Translations under genes and position numbers: made by a program
Shown: in pieces, positions 24,584 through 33,072 of the stretch
Layout of the letters: every line of letters starts with the position of its first letter
How positions within the stretch are numbered: the first letter of the stretch is position 1
The notes under the pieces: model-generated
What the model saw: the letters and a program-made list of their open reading frames with translations, nothing else
Told to the model about the DNA's origin: nothing
Database searches by the model: none
Origin: a virus
IMG/VR virus record: IMGVR_UViG_3300024306_000023
Span: 34,793-98,792 of that record
Length of the DNA: 64,000 nucleotides
Strand: one strand, 5' to 3'

Positions 24584-24902
24584 GATTATATCTCCAGGCA
24601 TCCTCAAGAATACCATGCAGGTAATTTCTTATTTTTCTTGCTTGTGGTTTGGGAATGTGACCATATCCTTCACGAAGTTGTTTATGAATTTCATCAGATC
24701 CACCCTCAAGATAATCGTCCAAATCCATCACAAGATTACTTAACTCGTGTGCTGTATTGCTTTCAATAAACTGTTCAACTTCTACTTTTTTAGTTCCACG
24801 AACTTTTAAATAATCATAAAAACTCAAAACAAATTGTCCATTAAAAGCATAATCAATTGCTTTTTCCACATCGTTACAAACTTCGTAAAAATTATTATCC
24901 AT
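24543..24902 (-). CDS. Conserved hypothetical helical protein
   Basis: 119 residues (MDNNFYEVCNDVEKAIDYAF). Helical, acidic centre (MDLDDYLEGGSDEIHKQL) and a basic tail (KRPGRRKKQTK) suggesting nucleic acid contact. TAATG overlap with the glutaredoxin gene. No known function. Confidence 0.65.
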   Translation of the reverse strand: MDNNFYEVCNDVEKAIDYAFNGQFVLSFYDYLKVRGTKKVEVEQFIESNTAHELSNLVMDLDDYLEGGSDEIHKQLREGYGHIPKPQARKIRNYLHGILEDAWRYNHDKRPGRRKKQTK

Positions 24903-25138
24903 TAAACTAGTTTTTGCTCCTGAAGGTATTGAACAGTATCAGAACAACCACCAATGTGTTGATCATTAACAATCACTTGGGGAAAGGTAGATCCATTCCC
25001 AAATTCCGCATAGAATTCTTCTCGCGTAAAATCGCTATTCAATTTATAAACTACATGCTGTAGTTGCGCCAACTCTAGCACTTGTTGAACTTTTGTGCAA
25101 TATGGGCAACCATCTTTTGAATAAACTGTAAACTTCAT
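24902..25138 (-). CDS. Glutaredoxin
   Basis: 78 residues, standard glutaredoxin length. Active site CPYC at 11-14, cis-Pro in STFPQVIV (~51-58), and GGCSD for glutathione binding (~62-66). Phage glutaredoxins reduce ribonucleotide reductase (T4 nrdC equivalent); nrdA/nrdB lie at the other end of this window. An extra Cys in GGCSD is common in the family. Confidence 0.93.
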   Translation of the reverse strand: MKFTVYSKDGCPYCTKVQQVLELAQLQHVVYKLNSDFTREEFYAEFGNGSTFPQVIVNDQHIGGCSDTVQYLQEQKLV

Positions 25139-25158
25139 AATTGTTATAAAACTGAAAG

Positions 25159-25443
25159 TTATTTAGCGTTAACTGGAATTCCTTGTCCTTCAGGTAACCA
25201 TACTTGTTGTTGAAGTTCCACATAAGGTAGTTCTTCTTTTGCTGCAGGTAAACCCAATTGACCAGGAAGCTGTTTATCTGTGGTTGATGTTACTGTAATA
25301 ACTTGATCTAAAATAAACTTTTGTTTGCGATAACTTCTTTTATCCTTATCAAATCCAACTAACATCAATGCATCTTTTTCTTCTCCACAGTGAGCAATTA
25401 CTCTACCTGTGGTTTTGTCAGTGACCACCCAATAATCATACAT
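25159..25443 (-). CDS. Conserved cyanophage protein
   Basis: 94 residues (MYDYWVVTDKTTGRVIAHCG). Strand-rich N-terminus and a Pro/Gln-rich C-terminus (VWLPEGQGIPVNAK). Its start overlaps the upstream 39-residue ORF. No function known. Confidence 0.65.
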   Translation of the reverse strand: MYDYWVVTDKTTGRVIAHCGEEKDALMLVGFDKDKRSYRKQKFILDQVITVTSTTDKQLPGQLGLPAAKEELPYVELQQQVWLPEGQGIPVNAK

Positions 25444-25555
25444 TCTTTTCTTGTGCTTTTGATTGATTATAAGTCTTTGCTGTCGGTCTGTAAAGTCCTG
25501 GCCATGTATCTCTAATGATTTCTGCGAGTTTGTATGGTGTTGTGGAAGTTATCAT
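25436..25555 (-). CDS. 39-residue peptide
   Basis: MITSTTPYKLAEIIRDTWPG opening, then YRPTAKTYNQS. Coupled on both sides by ATGA-type overlaps (25552-25555 and 25436-25443), which supports translation. Function unknown. Confidence 0.55.
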   Translation of the reverse strand: MITSTTPYKLAEIIRDTWPGLYRPTAKTYNQSKAQEKNV

Positions 25556-25626
25556 AAGTCTTGCATAACAGATAATATAAACATTATGATTCCAAAGAGT
25601 TGGAATAGTATGAGAATAAGAAGCAT
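25552..25626 (-). CDS. 24-residue membrane peptide
   Basis: MLLILILFQLFGIIMFILSV then MQDL; a single hydrophobic helix. It begins right after the psbD terminator and its stop overlaps the next start. Could be a real micropeptide or a leader for the 39-residue ORF. Confidence 0.4.
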   Translation of the reverse strand: MLLILILFQLFGIIMFILSVMQDL

Positions 25627-25631
25627 AAAAA

Positions 25632-25652
25632 AAGGAGTTCAGAGAACTCCTT
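25632..25652 (-). terminator. psbD terminator
   Basis: Perfect 9-bp stem AAGGAGTTC/GAACTCCTT with a 3-base loop and TTTTTTT on the minus strand, 10 bases after the psbD stop. Confidence 0.88.
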
Positions 25653-25662
25653 GTATTTATTT

Positions 25663-26724
25663 TTAGAGTGCGTTTCCTCGCGGCAGAACCTCTTCTGGGA
25701 ACACAAAGTTCTCATGAGGTTGATCGACTGGTGCCATCCAAGCGCGAAGACCTTCATTTAAAAGAATATTCTTTGTATAGAAGGTTTCGAACTCAGGATC
25801 TTCTGCTGCTCTAACTTCCTGACTAACAAAGTCGTAAGCACGAAGATTGAGAGCAAGACCGATAATCCCGATAGAAGATGTCCAGAGACCCATGACGGGA
25901 ACAAAGAGCATAAAGAAATGTAGCCAACGCTTATTGCTAAAAGCAATGCCGAAGATTTGAGACCAAAATCTGTTCGCAGTGACCATACTATAAGTCTCTT
26001 CCTCTTGCGTGGGTTCAAAAGCTTTAAAAGTGTTTGCTTGATCGCCATCTTCAAAAAGCGTGTTTTCTACGGTAGCACCATGAATTGCACAAAGTAGTGC
26101 TCCGCCTAGAATACCAGCAACTCCCATCATATGGAAGGGGTTGAGGGTCCAGTTGTGGAAACCCTGAAGGAACAACAGAAACCTGAAGATAGCAGCAACA
26201 CCAAATGAAGGTGCGAAGAACCAACTGGATTGTCCCAGAGGGTACATCAGGAACACGCTGACGAACACAGCAATAGGACCAGAGAAAGCAATAGCATTGT
26301 ACGGACGAATACCTACCAGACGAGCAATCTCAAACTGGCGGAGCATAAATCCAATCAGGCTGAAAGCCCCGTGGAGCGCCACAAAAGTCCATAGTCCCCC
26401 AAGTTGGCACCACCTGACGAAATCCCCTTGAGACTCAGGACCCCAAAGTAGAAGAAGAGAATGACCCATAGCGTCAGCAGGGCTGCTGACTGCCGCTGTG
26501 AGAAAATTGCAGCCTTCAAGATAAGAAGACGCCAACCCGTGGGTATACCATCCTGTGACAAACGAAGTGCCAGTAAGCCAGCCACCAAGCGCAAGATAAG
26601 CAGTGGGAAAAAGTAGTAGTCCAGACCAACCCACAAATACAAAGCGATCTCGTTTAAGCCAGTCATCCAGGACATCGAACCAACCTCTCTGAGAAATGGG
26701 CGGTGAAAGAGTTGAAGAAGTCAT
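25663..26724 (-). CDS. psbD: Photosystem II D2 protein
   Basis: 353 residues, full length. Begins after [11 protein letters not shown] with [18 protein letters not shown] and iron-binding region includes [20 protein letters not shown]; ends [12 protein letters not shown]2 pairs with D1 in the photosystem II core. Phage psbD replaces damaged host D2 to maintain electron flow during infection. It has overlapping early and late promoters (26746-26779) and its own terminator. Confidence 0.98.
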   Translation of the reverse strand: MTSSTLSPPISQRGWFDVLDDWLKRDRFVFVGWSGLLLFPTAYLALGGWLTGTSFVTGWYTHGLASSYLEGCNFLTAAVSSPADAMGHSLLLLWGPESQGDFVRWCQLGGLWTFVALHGAFSLIGFMLRQFEIARLVGIRPYNAIAFSGPIAVFVSVFLMYPLGQSSWFFAPSFGVAAIFRFLLFLQGFHNWTLNPFHMMGVAGILGGALLCAIHGATVENTLFEDGDQANTFKAFEPTQEEETYSMVTANRFWSQIFGIAFSNKRWLHFFMLFVPVMGLWTSSIGIIGLALNLRAYDFVSQEVRAAEDPEFETFYTKNILLNEGLRAWMAPVDQPHENFVFPEEVLPRGNAL

Positions 26725-26745
26725 AGCCTCCTATATCGTTTCTCA

Positions 26746-26779
26746 TATTTATCTTAACATTGCTTAACAAAGAAGTCAA
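26746..26779 (-). promoter_or_regulatory. psbD superimposed early and late promoters
   Basis: Minus strand TTGACT (26774-26779), 17-base spacer, TAAGAT (26751-26756). The late motif GATAAATA (26746-26753) overlaps the -10 box. Both lie ~25-50 bases upstream of the psbD ATG. Confidence 0.7.
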
Positions 26780-26792
26780 TGAGTGTTTGTGC

Positions 26793-26915
26793 TCATCCCC
26801 AATAAATTACCGAAAGAGTGAATACGACAAACACAATGATTGTGAATCCCATCATACCTACACCTGCCCAGATAATCCAGGGTTCCATAGGATGATGTTG
26901 ATTATTATGAGACAT
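26793..26915 (-). CDS. 40-residue membrane peptide
   Basis: MSHNNQHHPMEPWIIWAGVG start, one transmembrane helix (~13-38) ending SVIYWG. Its start lies within the last codons of the HNH gene. It is located between the HNH endonuclease and psbD, so it may be the ancestral psbA-psbD intergenic gene. It resembles small photosystem/cytochrome subunits in size only; identity unknown. Confidence 0.55.
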   Translation of the reverse strand: MSHNNQHHPMEPWIIWAGVGMMGFTIIVFVVFTLSVIYWG

Positions 26916-27345
26916 TGGTTTTATGCTTTTTAACATATTCTATCATATTCCTAATCAAATCAACATCCTCATTTACATATCCAATAGTTCTATTGCAGAC
27001 ATTACAGAGTAGACCTCTTACCTTACCAGTTTTATGGTTATGGTCAACATAGAAAACATCTACACCACCACCTCTACCAGATTTTCTACCTTTCGGGTCA
27101 GTAGAACCACAGACAGCACATTTATGTCCTTGTTTTTCTAGAAGATTATTATACTCTTCAATACCAATACCATAAACCCTTTTCAAGTTTTCATCTCTCT
27201 TTTTTATAGGGTCATAGTTTTCTTGTTGCTTTTTTACATAACATTTTTTACATTTACCATGATGTCCATAAGGAGTTCCATTCCTTACTGTCTGGTAAAA
27301 TTCTGTAAGTGGTTTTAATTCGTTGCAAATTTTACAGGTTTTCAT
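26905..27345 (-). CDS. HNH endonuclease, endonuclease VII-like, between psbA and psbD
   Basis: 146 residues. N-terminal zinc motif CKICNELKPLTEFY ... CKKC. Catalytic region: YGIGIEEYNNLLEKQGHKCAVCG, then FYVDHNHKTGKVRGLLCNVCNRTIG (Asp-His-Asn with paired Cys), the recombination endonuclease VII-like HNH signature. In cyanophage S-PM2 the free-standing homing endonuclease F-CphI lies at this same place and cuts the psbA intron site. The position match is clear; homology to F-CphI cannot be shown here. It has its own promoter with a palindrome (27364-27401). Confidence 0.88.
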   Translation of the reverse strand: MKTCKICNELKPLTEFYQTVRNGTPYGHHGKCKKCYVKKQQENYDPIKKRDENLKRVYGIGIEEYNNLLEKQGHKCAVCGSTDPKGRKSGRGGGVDVFYVDHNHKTGKVRGLLCNVCNRTIGYVNEDVDLIRNMIEYVKKHKTNVS

Positions 27346-27363
27346 AGTCCTTTGATTAAGTTG

Positions 27364-27389
27364 TTAAAGTTATTATAGCATAACTTTAA
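27364..27389 (-). repeat. 10-bp palindrome over the HNH -10 box
   Basis: TTAAAGTTAT (27364-27373) and ATAACTTTAA (27380-27389) with a 6-base spacer. The promoter's TATAAT at 27372-27377 falls inside it, as expected for an operator or for a 5' transcript hairpin. Confidence 0.75.
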
Positions 27390-27401
27390 GTATTTAGTCA
27401 A
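27372..27401 (-). promoter_or_regulatory. Promoter of the HNH gene
   Basis: Minus strand TTGACT (27396-27401), 18-base spacer, TATAAT (27372-27377). It starts just past the psbA terminator T-run, so the HNH gene is insulated from psbA. Confidence 0.75.
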
Positions 27402-27414
27402 GTAGTCACAAAAA

Positions 27415-27436
27415 AAGACCTCTCGAAGGAGGTCTT
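27415..27436 (-). terminator. psbA terminator
   Basis: 8-bp stem AAGACCTC/GAGGTCTT with a 6-base loop, followed on the minus strand by TTTTTTTG. It lies 20 bases after the psbA stop. Confidence 0.88.
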
Positions 27437-27455
27437 AAAAACTATTGAGTTTTTA

Positions 27456-28535
27456 TCAACCGATTGCAGGAGCAGTCAGAGCAACAGGAGTGTTCTGTGC
27501 AGTAGCAAGGTCCAGAGGGAAGTTATGAGCATTGCGCTCGTGCATTACCTCCATTCCCAGTCCAGCACGGTTAAGGACATCTGCCCAAGTATTGAGCACA
27601 CGACCCTGACTATCCAGAATGCTCTGGTTAAAATTCAGACCGTTGAGATTAAAAGCCATCGTGCTTACACCAAGAGCAGTGAACCAGATGCCAACCACAG
27701 GCCAGGCAGCCAGGAAGAAGTGCAGCGAACGGGAGTTATTAAAGGAAGCATATTGAAAAATAAGGCGTCCGAAATAACCGTGAGCAGCAACGATGTTATA
27801 GGTCTCTTCTTCTTGACCGAACTTGTAACCATAGTTCTGTGACTCGTTCTCGGTGGTTTCACGAACCAGCGAGGAAGTAACCAGAGAACCGTGCATAGCA
27901 CTGAACAGAGAACCACCGAACACACCAGCAACTCCAAGCATATGGAAGGGGTGCATCAGGATGTTGTGCTCTGCCTGGAACACAAGCATATAGTTGAAGG
28001 TGCCACTGATACCCAGAGGCATTGCGTCAGAGAAGGAACCCTGACCAAAAGGATACACCAAGAACACTGCACTCGCAGCAGCAACAGGTGCAGAGTAAGC
28101 AACGCAGATCCAAGGACGCATACCCAAACGGTAGGAAAGTTCCCACTCACGACCCATATAGGCATAGATGCCGATGAGGAAGTGGAACACAACCAGTTGG
28201 AAAGGTCCACCGTTGTAAAGCCACTCATCTAGGGAAGCAGCTTCCCAGATGGGGTAAAAGTGCAGTCCAATTGCGTTGGACGAAGGAATCACAGCACCAG
28301 AGATGATGTTGTTTCCGTACATCAGAGAACCAGCAACTGGTTCGCGGATGCCATCAATGTCCACTGGGGGAGCACCGATGAATGCGATGATGAAACAAGT
28401 TGTTGCAGCAAGCAGACAAGGGATCATCAGCACACCGAACCAACCCACATAGAGGCGGTTGTCGGTTGAAGTTACCCAGTTGCAAAACTGTTCCCAAGTA
28501 TTCGATTGTCGTTGTTGTGAAATTGTAGCAGTCAT
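27456..28535 (-). CDS. psbA: Photosystem II D1 protein
   Basis: 359 residues, full length and without intron. It has the D1 landmarks: [13 protein letters not shown] with Glu at 130 (the high-light D1 form), the [19 protein letters not shown] helix, and the C-terminal [14 protein letters not shown] cleavage region. D1 turns over fastest in photosystem II, and phage psbA keeps photosynthesis active during infection. A ~165-base structured leader and superimposed early/late promoters precede it. Confidence 0.99.
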   Translation of the reverse strand: MTATISQQRQSNTWEQFCNWVTSTDNRLYVGWFGVLMIPCLLAATTCFIIAFIGAPPVDIDGIREPVAGSLMYGNNIISGAVIPSSNAIGLHFYPIWEAASLDEWLYNGGPFQLVVFHFLIGIYAYMGREWELSYRLGMRPWICVAYSAPVAAASAVFLVYPFGQGSFSDAMPLGISGTFNYMLVFQAEHNILMHPFHMLGVAGVFGGSLFSAMHGSLVTSSLVRETTENESQNYGYKFGQEEETYNIVAAHGYFGRLIFQYASFNNSRSLHFFLAAWPVVGIWFTALGVSTMAFNLNGLNFNQSILDSQGRVLNTWADVLNRAGLGMEVMHERNAHNFPLDLATAQNTPVALTAPAIG

Positions 28536-28585
28536 TGTTTTTAAAAGCTAAGTAGTCCATCAGGGAAATGGTGGAGATACTTATT

Positions 28586-28608
28586 TCCTAAACACCCTTA
28601 GTTTAGGA
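28586..28608 (-). other. psbA leader hairpin
   Basis: TCCTAAAC/GTTTAGGA stem (8 bp) with a 7-base loop in the psbA untranslated leader. A CTATAGG-centred stem lies further upstream (28613-28655). May stabilise or regulate psbA mRNA. Confidence 0.6.
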
Positions 28609-28701
28609 TATGAGAGACGATTTTATACTCCCTATAGGTCTCGGTTTGCGGAGAGTTTAACAATGTTGCAAAACATTAAAGATTCGTAACATTTGTTTAC
28701 C

Positions 28702-28735
28702 TATTTATAATACACCCCTTTCAGAACTCTGTCAA
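28702..28735 (-). promoter_or_regulatory. psbA superimposed early and late promoters
   Basis: Minus strand TTGACA (28730-28735), exact 17-base spacer, TATTAT (28707-28712). TATAAATA (28702-28709), an exact late core, shares bases with the -10 box. Both would start transcription ~160 bases before the psbA ATG. Confidence 0.82.
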
Positions 28736-28739
28736 GCCC

Positions 28740-31700
28740 CTATTTGGGTTTTTTCTGTGCTGCTTTGACTTTTTTATCAATATGAGGATTGCCTGTAGGA
28801 GGCATTGCCTTTGCACTCTCAGGATCTAGACGATTAAATCTATTAGCAACTTTTTTACCATCAACCAAATCTGAATGCATACCATTAACCATTTCTGGTG
28901 GTTTTTCTACTGGGAATCCTAATGGTGCTGGTTTTCCATCATAATACCCAGGAATTTTACCTAATACTTCTTCTGGAGATTTGAGTTTTTTTCTTTCTGA
29001 AATTAGTTGTCCTTTTGGTTCATAATGTGCCAGTCTAACAGGAGGTCCAGATGGAGTTGGTCCAGTATAAGGTCTTTGACCAGGATGTAATGGCTCTCCA
29101 GGAGCCCAAACAGGAGCGATTGGTGTTGTTTGAGATGGTTTTGCATCTTTTATAGATGGCCAATTTTGAGCGATTTGAGTATCTTGATCCGAAGTAATTT
29201 CAACACCAGGTGTTTCACTACTTTCTCCAGGAGGAACTGCACCAGTTCCTGGAAATTCTGGTCCTAGAATTTTTTCAAGATATTCATCAGAAGCTTCAAG
29301 CATTTCTTTAAGTTTTTGTTGTTTTTCTTGCGGTGAAAGATTTGACAGGTTTGGTTCAGTGCGAATAAATACAGTTGCTTCTGGACTATCAAGAGAAACA
29401 AAAACATTCATAGGTGCTCTTCTTTGAAAACTTATATTTGAGATTCCATAAGTAGCAGCACCACTAAACTGGAGATAAATTTGTTTTCCAATATAAATGT
29501 AATCTGCTGCAGTCATGTACCCTAAACCAGCAGGAGGTTCAGTAGATAAACTCCAATACTTAGTTCCGCCAGAAATAGGTCCAGGAGGTCCTTGAATGTT
29601 AGCATTAGGACCCCACCCAATAGTGCTTCTTAAAATATTATCCCAAAAGAATCTACCCATACTATACCAAGATGGTTGAATAGATTGAGGATCTCTATTA
29701 ATTATTTGATTATATGGAACATTAATATAAAAATCAAGTATATTTGAATATGAAGACGTCAGAGGATAATTACTTATTCCAGAAACTGATAAAGTTTTTC
29801 CGATAAATTGCTTTCCATCATACCCATGACCATCACTCGTAATATCATAAAAATAAAACTGAACATTTTTTCCTTGTGCTTCTTTTGGCAAACTAAAAGA
29901 TTGTTTAGTTAATGAAGTTGGTCCAGAAGAACTCATTACTGTTATTTCACCAAATTCTTCAGTATCAATATTATAGTAAATTAAAACTAAATCTGATGCT
30001 GGTGTTACTCCACCATTTGAATTATTTCCTCTCAAACCAGTTATTGAAATACTATCAACAGTGGAAGTATCTACTGGATTTAAAGTTGCAACTCGAACAG
30101 TATTTGAATCTTTTCCATTAAATGCAAGATAATTACTGCCAACATTAAACCCACCATTAATACCACTTCCAGTTCCACTATTAGAAATACGAGTGCTTGG
30201 GAGTTGACCATAACTACCATAAGAATCACCCTGACCCAAGCTATAATAGATACTAGAATCGCCACCAGATAATGAAGTCAAGTCAGTGTCACCGGTAGCA
30301 GGAAGTGTTGTAGAAAAAACTCCCGAAGATGTCATTCCTTCTTGAACAACTTTACCTTCCATGTAATGTTTTTTATGTTTAGAAATATCTTTTTTCCAAT
30401 TAATTTTTGACTCCTCTTTTACTTTAAATTTCTTGGTCTTAGACTTTTCTACTTTTGCATCAATCTCTGGATTTTCTGTGGAGGGCATAAAATCAGCACT
30501 TTGAGGATCCAACTTATTATAGTAATCAGCACGATCTCCAAATTTAGGATGCCATCCATTAATCATCTCAGGTGGTGGATCATTTGGATATCCTTTCTTT
30601 GCTGGTTTGTCTGGATAATCAATTTCTTTTTTCAATCTTTTTGATACCTTTTTAAATAGAGGATCTTTATCTACTTGAGCAGTTTCTTGTTCACCGATAT
30701 ATTGGGAAAAAAGTTTCTTATCATATTCATCAGCAATTTTACAACTTAAATCGGATTGCAAGATACTTTCTTTTTTTCCATTTTCATCGACAAGAAATAG
30801 TAGAGTATCTCCCTTCAATTCTTCTTTACGAATAACTTTATATTCTTTTTTATTTTTACCATCAAAATTTCCATACATGATTGTATTATTTTTATCACGA
30901 CTAGTTTCAGTCATCCACTCCCAAGCATGATCAGCAGCACCAAGATGATCTAATATTTCATTTTTCTTTTCTTGAGACGATCTTTCATTTTTAGCATAAT
31001 CATACTTCCTCCAGATATTTGGTTCTGGTTTGAACTCTTTTGGAATATCAGGAGTCTTCATTAGATTTTCGCCAATAGATCTAGTTCTTGGTTTATGCTT
31101 AAACTTTATCTTTGGTTCTTCTGGAAGAACATAAGGTTTTTTAATGTTCTTGAGGATTGATCTTGTTGATTCCGAAATAAATTTTCCTTCAGGATCATAT
31201 GAATTTGCTAGACCATATGTTTTAGTCTTAGGGTTCCACTTTGCTCCAGTAACTGGATTTTTATTAGGTGTCCAAGGTTCTATTGGTTGAACCCCACCAC
31301 CACTACCACCACCACTAGGAAGTCCGGGAGTTCTTACCACAGTTCCTGGATTTGGTCTACGACCTCCTCTCGGTTGAACATTTCCAGTTCTTGCGCCTCT
31401 ATCAGCAACATCCTTTGGGAGGGCAGTTTGAGTACCTCCCCAATCAGGAAAAGTTATTCCAGAACCTCTAGGAATTCTAACTGGTATAAGTGTTCTATTA
31501 TCTGGAGCGTTTTTGCCCATACTACCAGAAGATCTTCCACCTTTTGAATAATCTCCAGCAACATTTTTATCACCAACCCAAACCCTATCTGGAACTAATC
31601 CAGTCTTTGTTGTTTTAAATCCATCATTTTTAATCTTGCCAGCAGCATCTTTACTTGTACCATGCCACTTTGTATCTATTCGAATACCTTTATTGGTTTT

Positions 31701-32447
31701 TGGTTTTGTTGAATCTTTTTTTGGAGGTTCTTTATCTGGATAGGGTCCATAAAGTTCATCTTCTTTTTTCTTTTTCTTTTTATCTTTATCCTTAGCAGAT
31801 CCAGGAACAAGATTAGGATCAAAACCACCCAGTCCAGGAGGAATTCTGTTTAGAATTTCTCTCGCCAATTCTTTAGCTGCATCTATCATGTCTCCAAGAT
31901 ACCTTCCCCATTGATCTGCAGGATTTGAAGGTGGTCCAGGATAAAAAGCTCTGTATTGTTGCGTATTTCCATTTAAATATTGATCTCTATACCACTGTGC
32001 CTGAGCAAGTGTTAATTGACCATAACTATTAAGACTAGACCCATTCCAATTACCTATTCTACCGGTAATGGATCCAAGATTAACCATTCGCCTATCAGAC
32101 TGTCTTACATATCCAATAGTCGTAAAATTTCCCCACGCATACCACATACTCATCATTGGACCTAAGATATAGGAAGTATCGCCTGGAGGTTCAATAGTTA
32201 AGATACTTCCATCCTCAGCAAACAACCCAGAAGTGTCTCTACCATTTTTAGTTGGATCGTCTTGAGTTAAATCTAAGGGAGCATTGATATTTTGCCCTAC
32301 TATCTCATTTCTTTCAGGCTCTACAACATATATCCCTGCAGTATTATTCGTAGGAATTTCACTAAGCAACTGAAGTTTTTCATCAATCTGAGTTGATTTC
32401 AGATGACGAATTGCTTTCTTAAAAGTATTTTTGCTCCTCTTACTCAT
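28740..32447 (-). CDS. Large virion-type protein with ADP-ribosyltransferase-like segment
   Basis: 1235 residues. The N-terminus has a basic helix (FKKAIRHLKSTQ). Lys-rich linker ~220-250. Residues ~255-335 look like an ART/PARP domain: WHGTSKDAAGKIKNDGF (His262), VWVGDKNVAGDYSKGG (Trp290, Tyr300) and LIPVRIPRG. A Pro/Gly linker follows. Residues ~610-665 and the C-terminal ~58 residues are copies of one motif (PPEMINGWH..LDPQSADFMP and PPEMVNGMH..LDPESAKAMP). Residues ~690-1000 are Ser/Thr/Gly beta-rich. Likely a structural protein injected or displayed by the virion (inference); late motif upstream at 33015. Confidence 0.72.
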   Translation of the reverse strand: MSKRSKNTFKKAIRHLKSTQIDEKLQLLSEIPTNNTAGIYVVEPERNEIVGQNINAPLDLTQDDPTKNGRDTSGLFAEDGSILTIEPPGDTSYILGPMMSMWYAWGNFTTIGYVRQSDRRMVNLGSITGRIGNWNGSSLNSYGQLTLAQAQWYRDQYLNGNTQQYRAFYPGPPSNPADQWGRYLGDMIDAAKELAREILNRIPPGLGGFDPNLVPGSAKDKDKKKKKKEDELYGPYPDKEPPKKDSTKPKTNKGIRIDTKWHGTSKDAAGKIKNDGFKTTKTGLVPDRVWVGDKNVAGDYSKGGRSSGSMGKNAPDNRTLIPVRIPRGSGITFPDWGGTQTALPKDVADRGARTGNVQPRGGRRPNPGTVVRTPGLPSGGGSGGGVQPIEPWTPNKNPVTGAKWNPKTKTYGLANSYDPEGKFISESTRSILKNIKKPYVLPEEPKIKFKHKPRTRSIGENLMKTPDIPKEFKPEPNIWRKYDYAKNERSSQEKKNEILDHLGAADHAWEWMTETSRDKNNTIMYGNFDGKNKKEYKVIRKEELKGDTLLFLVDENGKKESILQSDLSCKIADEYDKKLFSQYIGEQETAQVDKDPLFKKVSKRLKKEIDYPDKPAKKGYPNDPPPEMINGWHPKFGDRADYYNKLDPQSADFMPSTENPEIDAKVEKSKTKKFKVKEESKINWKKDISKHKKHYMEGKVVQEGMTSSGVFSTTLPATGDTDLTSLSGGDSSIYYSLGQGDSYGSYGQLPSTRISNSGTGSGINGGFNVGSNYLAFNGKDSNTVRVATLNPVDTSTVDSISITGLRGNNSNGGVTPASDLVLIYYNIDTEEFGEITVMSSSGPTSLTKQSFSLPKEAQGKNVQFYFYDITSDGHGYDGKQFIGKTLSVSGISNYPLTSSYSNILDFYINVPYNQIINRDPQSIQPSWYSMGRFFWDNILRSTIGWGPNANIQGPPGPISGGTKYWSLSTEPPAGLGYMTAADYIYIGKQIYLQFSGAATYGISNISFQRRAPMNVFVSLDSPEATVFIRTEPNLSNLSPQEKQQKLKEMLEASDEYLEKILGPEFPGTGAVPPGESSETPGVEITSDQDTQIAQNWPSIKDAKPSQTTPIAPVWAPGEPLHPGQRPYTGPTPSGPPVRLAHYEPKGQLISERKKLKSPEEVLGKIPGYYDGKPAPLGFPVEKPPEMVNGMHSDLVDGKKVANRFNRLDPESAKAMPPTGNPHIDKKVKAAQKKPK

Positions 32448-32453
32448 TAACTA

Positions 32454-32996
32454 TTATTCCTCTATTGGAGTATTTATTATTATACTTGCATCAGAATATT
32501 CTACACAACCCTCTGGCCATCCAACAACAGTTATTCTATTATGAGTTGCATTTGAGTTTACAACTTCTATACCGTGCCAAACTGCAGGATTAATCCAAAC
32601 AAATCTATTTGGTTTTGGTTCTATTTTTTCTACACTACAATTTTTAAATTTCAAGTACCCATCCCAAGAAGAGTTCCAAGATGGATGTAAGTAATAAACA
32701 AATCCACCAAACTCACTATGATAACCACCATTATCAGAGGAAGATTCTCTATCAATTCCAGAAGGAAGAGAATTTATATAAGACCACATATCAATAGTAT
32801 GTTCCCAATGATCCTGCCAAATATTAATGGATTTCAATTTTTCCTTTATCCAGGAAATTGTTTGAAAATATATTTCACTTCTACCCTCAACAAACTCCCC
32901 AGTGTGAAGATAGTCATTGATATTATTTTGAATGATGTTCCATTTTTGATTATCTAAAAAATTATCAATAACTACTACGGCAGTTCTTGTTTTCAT
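32454..32996 (-). CDS. 2OG-Fe(II) oxygenase-like protein
   Basis: 180 residues. Motifs of the double-stranded beta-helix oxygenases: GGYHSEFGGFVYYLHP (His-x-Glu), a distal His in INPAVWHGIEVV, and Arg in HNRITVVGW for 2-oxoglutarate. Compared with the 955-1629 protein it is a distinct member. It is the first gene before the 1235-residue protein and shares its late promoter, so the structural protein may be its target (inference). Confidence 0.75.
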   Translation of the reverse strand: MKTRTAVVVIDNFLDNQKWNIIQNNINDYLHTGEFVEGRSEIYFQTISWIKEKLKSINIWQDHWEHTIDMWSYINSLPSGIDRESSSDNGGYHSEFGGFVYYLHPSWNSSWDGYLKFKNCSVEKIEPKPNRFVWINPAVWHGIEVVNSNATHNRITVVGWPEGCVEYSDASIIINTPIEE

Positions 32997-33014
32997 ATAT
33001 TATTACTTTTTAGA

Positions 33015-33022
33015 TATTTATT
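33015..33022 (-). promoter_or_regulatory. Late promoter motif AATAAATA
   Basis: NATAAATA on the minus strand, 19 bases before the ATG at 32996. Drives the oxygenase and the 1235-residue gene. Confidence 0.5.
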
Positions 33023-33072
33023 TTACATCATCTTCCTAAATACTTCCAGTGTTTATCTACAATAATAAGAAA

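Noticed and set aside
25654-25661. NATAAATA motif just after psbD
   Set aside because: The psbD terminator hairpin follows at once, so a transcript from it would end immediately.
27525-28560. Several ORFs antisense or out of frame to psbA
   Set aside because: Shadows of a conserved, high-quality psbA frame; no start signals or protein features of their own.
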